NCBI GenBank assembly: GCA_009792885.1
Contig: WMCF01000032.1
Span: forward strand, 5,188,589-5,252,588
Length of the DNA stretch: 64,000 nt
Direction of reading: 5' to 3'
From: Eremophila alpestris peregrina
Taxonomy: Eukaryota > Chordata > Aves > Passeriformes > Alaudidae
A program made the position numbers and the translations under genes. The first letter of the stretch is position 1, and each line of letters opens with the position of its first letter. The notes under the pieces were generated by a model. It was not told the DNA's origin. It saw only the letters and a program-made list of their open reading frames with translations, and did no database searches. Below, one piece after another: positions 37,321-49,500 of the stretch.

Positions 37321-38399
37321 CTAGGGAGGAAGGAGGACAGCAGAATTAACAGTGAGAAGCAGAATTAGCTCATATCCAGGTTTTTCATTTGCACAAGGAC
37401 CCAGGACAGACTCTCTCTATGCCACGAGTCAGCATTGAGCCAGCCCTGGGGTGTCTGTGTCATCAGGATGTCTCAGCACAAGAGGAGTGAGGAGCAGCTG
37501 AGCCTTGGGATGTGGTTGTGCTCTGCTCCACTCAGGCTGGCTTAGACACTGAATCAACTCAATCCTGCTAGCAGCTTTGGGAAAGAAAGGAAAATTTTGC
37601 CCTGGTAATTTGGGGTTCACACTTGGCAGTGGCCGGGGCTCCTGATGGACTGTTCCTGGTGAGCAAGGCAGCCCCTGCCACCATCAGCCCAAATGCCACT
37701 CAGCAGCAAGACTTTGGGCCAAAATACTGCCTGAAATTACTTCCAAACTGAATTGCTAGTCAATTCACTAATATTTTATGTATGACAGAACGACTTTTAG
37801 TTTGCTGCTACAACTTTTTGTTAGCTCCACTTTGATTACACCTCCACATGCACACACTGGCCCTCTTTGGCTCCTGATTTCTTTGCATTGGGCTGTGCTA
37901 GAAAACCAATAGTTGAGTGCACCTGGGTCATTCCATCCCTTCCCTTTGTCAGGATCCAACTTGGTACAGGTGGATTTTCCTCCCCAGCAGCTCCTGAGGA
38001 CGCTCTGTTCTCCTGCCCTGCTGTCTGAGCCTCCAGCAGGTTTTAACAAAACTGCTCCTGTTCTGCTCACAGAAAAGGGGCCGAAGCGTGTCCTGCTCGA
38101 ACTCCAGAAGTGGGGAGAGAAAGGCAGGGCAAAAGCTACACTTCTCCTTTCTCTGTGGCAGAAGGTGCCACAGCCTTCTGCCAGACCCCCTGAGAAAGTT
38201 GTTTTTTTTCCTCTCTGCCCCTTTCTGGGCCATAAATAGAAGTGATAAAATATTCACTGCTCGCACTGGATAGCCCCGGTTAGCTGCTCCTCTGGAGACT
38301 TCTTTCTTGAGAGAGAATGACCTTCCTAAGTCACACTTTTCTACCAATACTCCCTCCCCCCAGAGTTATAAAATAAAAAAGTAATTAACACCCACTCAG

Positions 38400-38765
38400 C
38401 CTGACACCAACTATTTATTTTGTTCTAACTGTGTGGTTTCCATATTATCACTGCCCACCCTGCCGTTAATGGAAATGTTAATAACCAGCGCCAGGTTGTT
38501 GTGACAGATGCTTGGGCTCATTATCAGAAATTCTTATTTACCGCTCCATTAAACGACAGAATCGCACAAAAAAACAATTCAATCAAAACTAACTGGAGGA
38601 ATTTTAACAGCCACATTAATAATCCAAAACATAAATAAAGTTAATGTCTTTTTGCATGTTTGCCATCGGCAACTCTATCGCAAAATTATTGCTATACAAT
38701 TAAAACGTGAAAGGTAAAATTGAAAATAGCCTTTATCCAAGGGCTCGGTTAAAACTATTTATTTA
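38400..38765. promoter_or_regulatory. Candidate conserved intronic enhancer
   Basis: An AT-rich block that retains nine CpG dinucleotides (for example at 38463, 38488, 38541, 38555, 38563, 38666, 38679, 38706, 38747) and many TAAT/ATTA homeodomain cores, such as CCGTTAATGG. CpGs in AT-rich introns usually decay, so retention suggests constraint. No homology search was possible. Confidence 0.35.
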
Positions 38766-38776
38766 TTGTGGTGTGT

Positions 38777-38778
<2 letters not shown>

Positions 38779-38818
<40 letters not shown>
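38779..38818. repeat. T40 homopolymer
   Basis: Forty consecutive T directly after the candidate regulatory block; poly(A) on the SDK2-sense strand. Confidence 0.9.
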
Positions 38819-38819
<1 letters not shown>

Positions 38820-41305
38820 GCTGGATGGTGAATACATGAGGTGACAGTGACCATCAGTAAACCCCAGCTTGGTCACAAGGGTGCACTTGTCTAATTATTG
38901 CCCTGCCTTCTGTGCTCATCGCTTGGCTGGATGCCCTCAGTGCAGGGGAGAGCTGTTAGGGATCAAAAAACCTCAAGATTTTGAGGATTTCACAGCACAA
39001 ACCATAGAGTGAGGCCAAACTGATCACAGAGAGCAAAGCTGAAAACACATCCCGGAGATCTGCCGGGATGACACGCTCAGGGAAACAGGAACATGCACAA
39101 TCACAGAGGAAAATGGGTTGCTTTAGCAGTGTATTTCCATTTTAAGGAGTGACACCACTGTCTGTCCTGAGCTGACAGCTTCACAGTGCTCTCAACACTA
39201 GTCTGAAGCAGCATTTTTCTTTGGATGCCATGTGCCAGCCTGGAACAAATACTGCTTCTGAGACACGACCATCAGAGGAGCCTGTGTACAACCCACTGCC
39301 AGAAAAACACTGCTTTTCCTCAACCCCTTCATGCAGCACATCTAAGAAACACAGTGGTTAAAACCTGCCAGTGATAACTCTGCACCAACACACTTGCTAC
39401 TGGAGTTGCTCTTTTGCTGGCACAGTGGCGGCAGAAAATCTGATGGAGGAATGAAAAGAAATGTGCGGAAAAAGACATTTCTCTTCACTACCCCAGAGCC
39501 TCCACGAGATGCAGTTTGTTTAGTTTTGTGCCCTGTGTGTCTGTCCCTGTGTTCAACTTTCAAAGGCTGATGTGTCCCCCCTCCTCTAAGCACAGATGTC
39601 TTGTTGACAGCGAGGGACAGCAGCAGAGCGCTGCTGATGCGGCTCTGTGCAGACAGCACGTTCCATTAAGGGGGAAGTGAAATACTTCAAAAAGAAGGAG
39701 ACACATCCCTGAAGACCCCACCTGTTTGCAACCCCAGACCATTCCCTGAATCATATAGATAGCCAGTGCCAATAAAAGCAAGTACATTTTAAAGGTGAAT
39801 TCAAAAGGCTTTCTGCCTTCTAGGAATGCACTTCAAGATTACCGAGCTCAGAATTTTTCATGGCTGTAGAAATCTCAAGTACATAAAAAAGCAAGGTTAG
39901 AGCTGCATACTTCACACTGCTTTAGGTGTTAGTGACATTATCAACTATAGCAGGAATGACACAGACCCCTGAGGGTCCAAACACAGCTCTTGGCAGGTGG
40001 AAAGCATTTCACTTTCCCTGAAAAAAACATCTGTGTACTCATGAAGTAGAATTCTGCACACGTATCCTGCTTTGGAATCTCATGCAGATATTTGTAAACA
40101 TTTCTTTTCTTATCTGATTTCAATTTACCTTTGTCTCCTTGAAACTCTCTCTCAGCCAAAACCTAAGGAGAAAGACTGAGCAGCTTGTATAATAATTAGT
40201 AACAAATAGTAACAAATATGGGCTGGGCTGCTGTTGGCAGGAACATGTAAAGACAACAAATCTATCCAGAAACGTGGTGAGAGTGTCAAAATGAGCCCAT
40301 AAAATAAAGTTACACATCTAAATCCACATTTAAACATATCACTGCCCTCATTTCCCAGCCGCACTGAGCAGCCTCTGCTCTCACTGCAGGCAATTTGAGC
40401 TTGCAAATGCTTCTAACCTTTAAAGAGAAGGTGCTTTAAAATCCCCCGTGGCCTCCCTGCTCCAGAGCTCTCTGCTCTGCAGAAGGTTCACCTCAGCTCT
40501 TCTCACTTGGGTATTTGTTCTCTGGGCTGAGTGGCACCCAGAGCTTTCCATCAATATGGAACTACTCCTCCTTTTCCCAGTGACAGTCACCACGATGCTC
40601 TGTGGCACAGGGAGGCTACAAATCCTTGTGATTCATTGGGCAAACTTGATAACTGGTTTTGTGAAGCATTCCTCACTGCTCTTATAGCTGCTCCAGTTTC
40701 TGGGGAGCAGAGGATTTCTCCTATGTGGTTTTCTAATTGTTTCTGCAGTGGCAGTGTTACTGGCAGGACATTCACAGACAAGTTTGGGACAAGATTTCCT
40801 GATACTCACACACCATTTAAACAAACATGCAGGCCAAAAATGAGGAGAAAAATGCAGCCAAGGAGACTGAAGGATTTCCTGTGCATCAGCTTGATCCCAA
40901 ACAATCCCAAGCAAATTTCTGTTTTGTAAAGACCTCTGATCCTTTTCTATCTAGCAAGTGTTTCCCCCCAGTTCTTCAAAGCATGACTTGGAGAGCGTGC
41001 CTGCCTTTATTCCCTAGTAATCAATATGTTTGCATTTTGGTGTTAGCACCTAGAGGCCAGAATCTCATTGCACAATGTGCTGCATAAACACAGAACAAAG
41101 ACACAGCTCCAGGCCCCAGAATCCTCTAATCTGTTTCCACATTACAATGGAGGGGTAGTTGCAGCATGTTCTGAGCATCAGCTGTAATTTTTGCCTACCT
41201 AGTGATTAACAACAAGGGAGAAGGCACAGCAGTATTCAGTTCAGCGTGTGGTGATGGTGAAATCTTGCACACCAAAGTTTACACACTGATTCCTGGCACA
41301 CACAG

Positions 41306-41380
41306 TCATGGAAAATAGGGCTGGAAGGGTTTGGAGAGGACTCAGACATCATCCTCCTGGGTCACACTGGGATCAGCTCG
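41306..41380 (-). mobile_element. Diverged CR1-like 3' tip
   Basis: TCATGGAAAATAGGGCTGGA, AGGGTTTGGAGAGGACTCAG, CATCATCCTCCTGGGTCAC. It resembles a CR1 end read in reverse but is degraded. Confidence 0.45.
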
Positions 41381-41856
41381 CTGGTCAGATGTTCATGTGA
41401 TCTTAACCACTGACTTCTTTCCAGACTGTGCTGTCATTTCCATACAAACTCTGCCAGCACCTCTCTACTTTAACAACTCTTCAAACAGGTTTTTATTATT
41501 TGTGTAATACCTATACTTCAAAAATAAACAAAATAGGGATATCCATAATATAACAATAACTCACAAAACAACTCTGGTATTATTCTTTTTTGATGCCTAA
41601 CCTAAATCATCCTCACTGTATTCACATGCAGTGACATGGAGATTGCTTCTTCTTCAGCTGCAGCCAAGAAGTCACAGTGTAGATAAGCAATAGTTTAGTG
41701 GATTGTAAAGCCAAACACAACACAACAAACAGGTCACCAGATAAAGCAGTGAGACTGATCTGCAGAACAGGCAAAGTGGAACACAAGGGGTTTTCGTGCA
41801 GTACAGGCTTAGAGAAGAAATGTGAGGATGGGACCTCCCAGGAATGACCAAAAAGG

Positions 41857-42694
41857 TGTGTTGGGATTTGAGTTGTTCTCCCCTGACTCTAATAGTTTAT
41901 TCCTGTTCCCCCTATGTTTTTCCTGTATTAGTTTACCCTGGTCCGCCCTGCAAGTTAACCCCTCCCAAGGATACCCCTCATGGCAGTGTGTCAGTCTCTG
42001 AACCCCTCCCAAGGACACCCCTCAGGGCNNNNNNNNNNNNNNNNNNNNNNNNNNNNNNNNNNNNNNNNNNNNNNNNNNNNNNNNNNNNNNNNNNNNNNNN
42101 NNNNNNNNNNNNNNNNNNNNNNNNNNNNNNNNNNNNNNNNNNNNNNNNNNNNNNNNNNNNNNNNNNNNNNNNNNNNNNNNNNNNNNNNNNNNNNNNNNNN
42201 NNNNNNNNNNNNNNNNNNNNNNNNNNNNNNNNNNNNNNNNNNNNNNNNNNNNNNNNNNNNNNNNNNNNNNNNNNNNNNNNNNNNNNNNNNNNNNNNNNNN
42301 NNNNNNNNNNNNNNNNNNNNNNNNNNNNNNNNNNNNNNNNNNNNNNAGTTGTACTGTCAGTTCTGTTCAGTTCCCCGCCCCGGTTACCCCTCATTGGATA
42401 TTCCAAGTTCTCCTCCCCTTTCCCCACCCCTGTTTATAAGCTCATGCACGAACCATTTTGGGGCTCTCCTGAGCAGGTCGCTGTTCGAGTGGTGTGTGCT
42501 CTTTCGAGCTCCAATAAAGCCTGGCTTTAGACCCTCAGGAGGGTCAATCTCTTACTCCGGCGGCTGTGCCGTGCTTTTCCTGCCTCTGAGTACTCCCACG
42601 ATCTGGGGTGCTTCACGAACCCACCGATTGCTGTGGTGCTCCCTCACAGCCGGGCTGCCCGAGGGTCTCCCTCGGGCAGAGAGGGACCACCGCA
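41857..42694 (+). mobile_element. Endogenous retroviral LTR, probably solo, with gap
   Basis: It starts TGTGTTGGGATTTG and ends ACCACCGCA, with AAGG on both sides (41853-41856 and 42695-42698), a 4-base target duplication as in gammaretrovirus-like elements. Inside are a TATA-like TTTATAAG (42434-42441), the polyadenylation signal AATAAA (42512-42517), and a U5-like GC-rich tail with a CTGCCCGAGGG...CCCTCGGGCAG hairpin. U3 carries a 44-base direct repeat (41957 and 42001) just before a run of N. No primer-binding site or gag follows, so it is read as a solo LTR. Antisense to SDK2. Confidence 0.72.
42029..42346. other. Assembly gap (318 N)
   Basis: Unresolved bases inside the U3 region of the LTR, right after the second 44-base repeat unit. 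An unresolved tandem array is the simplest cause. Confidence 0.98.
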
Positions 42695-44542
42695 AAGGCG
42701 GATCTGCAGATGTCTGCAGTCACTCCTTGCATGAAGGAAAAGTGGCAGGAGAGAAAAATGTTCAGTGTTTACTGGCCATTTTCTTACAGAGTCTGGGAAA
42801 GAGGGGTGGGAGGACTGGAGCCTCGCTGCCATCAGGAATGCTGCCTGAGTGATGCTGATTAGCTCAGTAACAATTAGTCAATTGTGCTTCAAAAACAGCT
42901 ACTGCGAGGCTGCTTTCCACTGTGACAGAGCAGCACAAGCTATATTTAGACTGTAAAACACACTTCCCACTAATTTCTGGCTGTTTTAGGCTGGGCTTCA
43001 TCTCGTGATGGAAGTCTGTGCTTTTTCCAAGGGCTGTGCTTTCTGTGGGTATTCAGATATGTTTCAGAGGCACCAAGAGAGGCAGAGCCACATTCCAGGG
43101 ATGTGGGTCTTAACTGCTCTAACACATTCCATTTGCTGTGTTGGGCCTGTGTGCCCCTGCCCTCTTACTCAGCAATTTGGCAGCAATGCTGGCCTGCCAG
43201 ACTTGTGATAACCCTGAGACATGAAATGAGTCTCAGCAAAGGAGCAATCTGGCCTCCCCATTGTTGAAATGTTCAGCTGCATGGGGGAGGAGGCTAAAAC
43301 AGCTGTAAAAGCCAGGTTTTAGTTGGAAAGACCCTTTTTCCAAGGGATGTTGATGCACGTGTTGATCTGCACAAATCAGTGTAAGAGAAATGGAAGCATC
43401 TCCTCATGGAAGCTTCAAGGAAGTGAACACAAGAACTTGAAAAACATCTCTCTCACCTTCATGACAGAGCAAAAATGCACAAAACAGAAAGACAAAAAAT
43501 AGAAAGACAAACCTACTTCAGTGGAAAAGAAAGGGTGGAGAAAGAGAACAGATGTCAGGATGAGGACTTTGGGAGTCTGGAACACCTGCAGTTGTTTTAC
43601 TCTGTGCCATCCTGTCTGTGTAGGCAAACACTTGGCTCCGTCTGTATATCACATTTAGTACAGTAGCTGAGTTTTGCCACATCAATTTTTTAAGGGTATT
43701 AAAGTCACGAAGAAACATCAATTAAGCAGCTGCAAATGATCCCCAAATGTAACATCCCCAGCTTCTATGCTTAGCACTGGGAAGCTTCCCAATGCTGGCA
43801 CAGGTATCTTCAGCACCTGCAGAGATACGGGAGGGAGGTGGGGGTGGAGGGAGGAAGGAGGGAAAGATGACATTCCTGCAAACTGAATTTCTAAAAACTG
43901 AAGTGAAACAGGGACTAGAAATGGAGTCTCTTCTCCATGGACACAGATCTAGGGGCTTACCTGTCAGTACCCTTTTTGAACTGAGGAACCACACGCATCC
44001 TGTTCTTCACTATCTCCTCCAGTGGTGGTGAAAACACAGTTGCAGTGATCCCTTTTAAACTGGGGTTTGGATTTCCCTTGTGAGTGAGCCTTGTGCAATC
44101 TGGGAATTTCATGGGGCAGGTCTAGGTGATTACAACCACAGAAAACCTCACAGAGCAGTGCTGTGAAAGAGCCTGCAAACAAAAACTACACGCTTTTCTT
44201 TTGCTGAATTCCACAGTTCTACTTAACAAACACAACCCTAGAAAAGGCTATCACACTGCATACTGAGATTATCCATCAAGGAAGTGAGAGAGCCTGGCCC
44301 AAAAGTAAAGCCCTCACAGAACTGTCAGACTGCCTCTGGAAAGGGCACACAGGTGGTTAAAACAAGAAGCGGGGGATAATAAAATGCACTTTTCCCTCTA
44401 TTTCTTTCATGTCAATGAGGATATGATCACACACAGGCAGGCAGCCCATCAGTCAGCAGACATGGTCATGAGCTGGAACAGAAAGAGCCTGCCAGTGTTA
44501 GGTACCCACAAACAACCACAGGCACAAACCTGCAAGCCAAAA

Positions 44543-44620
44543 CCCCCTCTCCCTCACATCCATGCAAATCAGGGGTAGCTCCTGCAGCCCCCTCTCCCTT
44601 ACACCCATGCACACTGGGGT
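44543..44620. repeat. Two-copy tandem duplication, 45-base period
   Basis: CCCCCTCTCCCTCACATCCA at 44543 and CCCCCTCTCCCTTACACCCA at 44588 start two diverged copies; the similarity fades after CAxxxTGGGGT. Confidence 0.6.
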
Positions 44621-45914
44621 TTTCCCCATCGAAGAGCAGAAACAGTTTTGTAAGGAGAGCAGTGCCAGCTCTGATGAGTGCAGGATTCACCCCCAGGAGG
44701 TGCTGAAGGTTGTTGAAGGGATGGTGAAGAGCTGCTGTGTGTCTGATCCTCTCCCATGTGCACTGGGAGCAGTACAGGATGGGAAAACACTGCCCTCCAC
44801 TCTCTTACTGGTCTACCCATTAGAAAGGCAAAATTAACTACTATTTCCCCACACCCTCCCAAAATACCTCCTCCTCTATTTATAGTCATGTTCCACTTAT
44901 TATAATTTGCTAATGCTACATTTGAATATCATAATACCACAAGTTCATGGCAGCTGGCAAAAGCACCCACTTCACATCCGCTAACAGCAATGGCAGCACC
45001 TAATAAAGTCTAATCCTTCTGCTTCACTGCAGCCAAGAGAGCGTATCAAATAATCTCCACTGGGTTTGCCATCTACCAAATGTCAAAAGCTATATCAGAA
45101 AAAAGTCAAAGGGCACAGGTGAGATCTGCCCCCAGAATAACCTTTTGCCGTGGCTTTAATGCCAGTTTGGGTAGCTGACCCCCACGAGGGATTAATTTAG
45201 GATTTACAGATTGCAATGGTCAGGGAACCCCAGGGAGCCTACGGAAGACTGTGTTCTTGTGCTCCTGGGGAGAGAGAGATTAAATTTAAAATTTTCTTGA
45301 CTCTCAGTAAGAGTTTTCTTTCTTTATTTATTTTTCATCCCTGAGATCATTGCTGTGGTTTTACACCTCTATTCCATCTCAGTGCCTGGACTGCTGCGGC
45401 CAAGATATTTTAGACTATTGCTAATTCATACTTTCTTAAGAAAAAAAATTGCAACTTCTTTGTTTTCAGTCGACAACAGGCAACCTGAAAAGCTTCCAGT
45501 TCTGTGATTGACGAGGGATACAGCAAACAGATGCCAGAGAAGAAAACCAACTGTGTTTCTCCACAGCTGGCTTCACAGCAAAGCTGTACAGGGGAGGCAA
45601 AGCCACGGGAGTTGAGACCCATATGAAAATACTTGCAGCACAAATTTTGCTCACACATCCCAGGATGACTGCAAACAAGCAGAGCAGGACTGCACAATTA
45701 GGCGAAATAGGATTTTGGCTGCAAATATAACCCTTTAGTCAAAAGCACTCCCACTCCAGCCTGTGTCTGCTGGAATCAGCCAGGGGCTTCCCCACTTCTT
45801 CACCAGGGCAGTTTCTGGTTCATTTGACTTTACTACCGATTGCTCATGTTTTTTGAAAGGAAGGTTAATTCCTCTGCTCTTAATGGAGTAGCTGTGCTGT
45901 TAGTTCAGTAAAGC

Positions 45915-46260
45915 TGTGCATACACGATCAGGCTTCTCCTCCCTCCGCCCTCTGCTCTGTGCAGGGCTGTCCCTGCTCTCGCCTCTTCACAGCCCACAGA
46001 ACACTGCAGCACAGCAGCTCGTTTGTCCTTCCCCTCCCCACCAACTGCAGCACAAAGCCACGAGCCCTCACGATGAATTCGGGCACGGGAACCTGCCCGT
46101 CTCGGGCAACCAAAAAAAAAAAAAATCAGCATCAAATGGTTGGGGTTGTGAGCTCATCATCGGAGCAAAACGCTGCCAGGGCACTCCCAGCCCAACTCCT
46201 TCCAGCCCTCCCACATCACAAACCGCGGGGCTCTTCGCTAGGACAGAAACATCTTTCCAA
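45915..46260. promoter_or_regulatory. CpG-rich intronic patch
   Basis: GC-rich for this intron, with clustered CpGs (densest about 46060-46110 and 46220-46240) and a short A14 run at 46112-46125. It might mark an internal promoter or enhancer; no TATA box or open frame supports a gene. Confidence 0.2.
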
Positions 46261-46530
46261 CACTGAGACGTGATAAAAAGAGGCAATTAAACCCGGGCTA
46301 AGCAGGGGCTGCCGCACTGCATAAAGCATTGCGCTGTACCAAAGGCTGCTGCTGACCAATATTAACAACTTAATGAGCCGCTAATGAGGCGAGCGTTCGG
46401 CTTTTACTTGCAGCATGAAAACGTTGCAAATCATTTTAGGAAGCTTCTGGACTGTCAATGGAGAATTAAAGATGTCAAATAAGCCCATCAAATCTACGTC
46501 TCAATCTGGACACTGCTTTCCAGTGCACTC
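46261..46530. promoter_or_regulatory. Candidate conserved intronic enhancer
   Basis: Mixed AT-rich block with preserved CpGs and paired homeodomain-like cores (CTTAATGAGCCGCTAATGAG at 46369-46388), followed by GGCGAGCGTTCGG. Its texture resembles vertebrate conserved noncoding elements. Based on motifs only. Confidence 0.35.
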
Positions 46531-49500
46531 GCTTAAAATTCCTTCTCCTGTATGGTAGAATAACTTGCTTTGACAGCACTACGACTCTCAGACTTTGCTT
46601 CCTTCTGCCTTGACATTAGATTTCAGTCTCCAGAGGGCTGCAGGGATGTCTTTTTGACATGTTGACATTAAGGACACTTCTTCCAGAGACTCACACTGCC
46701 ACGGTTACTTTCTGTCTTGCCATTGTAAGAGCAGCTACTGAGCTAAGCCTCCAAATCTGGAAGTCTAATTAGCAAACGTTCACATCATCTGTAAACAAAT
46801 TAGGAATGTAAAATTACCCTTAAAAATAGCCAGTTTGAGTAGGAAAGAGAGCCGAGGCTTACAGAGAAAATTCATTTCCATAACTCCCCAGCACTGTAGT
46901 GATACAGTAGCACACAAGCAGTGACTAATGCTCTAATGTGGGCACACTTTAGTTCGTTATTTTTTACTGTCCTGTCACAGCCCTGCAGGATTAGATCCCA
47001 CAGCCAAGTGCTACTGACACTCCTGTTACCTCCAGTGGAGCTGCATTGAGGGGAACAACAAACCCAAACTGAACTTGCTGCAGACGAGTCCTTAGTGGAG
47101 CCCCAGTACACAGAGAGGTTTAAAATCCACCAAGAAACACTGATGGGATGTGCCCAGTGGCCAGTCCTGCTCCCAGAAATGGGATGCTGTTGGGATACAG
47201 GCATATTGGTTTCCAAGAGAAACTGGAAAGAGGTTACAATCCAAACAGGAAATGTATCACCACTTCTTTTTTTCCTTCCATCTTCCTACAGTTTGCCTTT
47301 CTTGCTCTGCTCTGACTTCACTCTGTCTCTTAGCACATGGAGGCAGAGTGAAGTCAGAGAACCATGTCTTGGAGAACATGGTTTGCATCTTTAACTCCAA
47401 GCTGAGAGGAAACTTTCTCCTTCCTTGGAGAGAAAGTCACTCCTGGAGCAAGGCATTCCCAGAATGACAGAGTAAAGCTCATCCAGAACCCAGAATGACA
47501 TTGGAACAGCTCTGCAGGTTCTTTAAATTTCAGGAGGAGGGGGAAAGGACAACCAGGTTCAAACACCTTGCCATCCCCCAAAAGTAGGCTTTTGCTGATG
47601 TCCAGAGGTGTCAGTGGTTAAAAGGCAAATACCCTCTTATTTCAAAGACTTAGTGCTTTTCAAGTGCCAAAATTGCCCTTTGTTTAAAGTTTGAGCAAGT
47701 GAAACCAAGAATCCATTTACCATTCTATTTCCCAATAGCTTCCCTCCATTACCTTTTGTTTATCAAGGGAAGATTCTGTCCCCTAGGCTGACAGGTTTTA
47801 CACTACTGCAGTGTGAAATGGCCATGATAATCCTTCTCTTCCCTTCTCCAGGGGCATGTGGGACGGCACTGCCCACCCAGCTCTCCCAGCTGTGCCAGCA
47901 GCATTGAGCTGCTATCTGCAGAGGCACAGCCAGCCCACATGTCCCACTCAGATAGGAGCAAACAGCCACGGGGCCACGGCAGGAGGGAGGCTGCCAGCTC
48001 AAATGCACTGGGATGTTGTCATTCCTCCCGGAGACTGATACCAAGGAGGCACAGGGGACTCCACACAGCATCTCCTCTGCTCTTTGGGGCAGGGGAGGAG
48101 ATAAAACTCCTTTTTTTAGAAAATGGGGGGACCCCCTTCTCCAGAAAGGGACTGAGGTGACGCCACGGGGGGAATCTGGAGCACACACAAAAAAGAGTGA
48201 GGCCTGAAGGAAGAGATTAAAGCACCCAAGGGCAAAGGAGCCTTGTCCTGCCAACCTTCCCTGCCCTCAGCACAAAGGGATGTTGCCCCAGCACAGATAA
48301 CCAGGCAAGAGCTCTGTGCTAGAAGCAGTTTCTGAGGGGGAGCAGAGTACTTGGAATCAAGTATTTCCTTCCTTACAAGGCTTCTTTGTCCTTACCATGG
48401 CTCGCTCTCTCAGTGTACCCTTTTCTGTCCCAAACTTATGTCACTATTTTTAGCCTTGGAGCTTTCCAGGTGGTTTCTATTTCTGGCCTGCAAAATGCTG
48501 CACATGGCAGCTCCAAGTACTTCCCCTGACATTAATGGCAGAGCAGATCTTCCCTCCCTGTGCCAGCTGTGGGTGAATAAAAGAAAGTTTCTGAAGTCCA
48601 GGAACACCTGTGGAGCTGCAGGCAGGAGGGCAGATGAAAATTATTGCACATACAGGAAAAAATTTGGTTTGGTGTCTGCAAGCTTTGCATTAGGAGGTAG
48701 ATTCAGCTTTTGAAGACAAAATTAAGGAGCAGTCATCACTCTGTCCCATTCCCGTTCTTTTCCAAGCTACAGTTCCACTTGGAAGAAAATGAGAGGGCCA
48801 GCTAATGTTCTCTGAAAGATGATGGTTACAACCAAAGTAGCATTTCAATGGAGGGCTTCTAAACAAAGGAATTTGTCTCCCAGCTCTTTCTCCTCCTTGC
48901 CTTACCCATTACAGAACCAGCTCTCAGAGATCATCATTAAAAAGAACAACAACAACCCAGCCTCATCAGTTCTTGTGAATTCTGAAGGTCACCAACGTCA
49001 CCATCATTTATAATGACACACATCACTCCCCTCTTCACACAAGTGGATTTACAACCTGTTTAAAGGCTGATGTCTCTCAGAGCACTTCACCCCTTCTGCC
49101 ACCCCCTCTCTGCACATACTCACTCTACTCCAGCAACAGCTGCTGGAAGAAATGATGAATTCCATTACTTTTCATCCAAAACAGCTTTGCAGTAGATGGG
49201 AGAAGCACTGAAGGCTGCAGGCTCGTTAGCACAGGATTTGTATTACCACATTTACTTTATTCACCTTCCCAAATTAGGTGAGGCACATCTGGCCCAAACC
49301 TGTGATTTCTGTTTAATTAAAATGCAGGTAGTGGAGTCTCCCGAACTCCAGAGCCCCCCACACAATCAGGTAGTGACAGCAACCTGGTAGAATAATGCTC
49401 TTGATATAGTGGCTGCTCTAACAGAGTCCTAATTTCAGTGGAGCAGAACAGCACCTCTGGTAGCAGCTGCGTTTCGGGCTGGGATGAATATCAGTAGCCA

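Noticed and set aside
41844..42852. Open frames crossing the N run
   Set aside because: They exist only because unknown bases contain no stop codons; the sequence is an LTR.
46040..46125. tRNA-derived retropseudogene (ACCA followed by A14)
   Set aside because: The bases before it do not form a T-arm or acceptor stem; the CCA-A run looks accidental.
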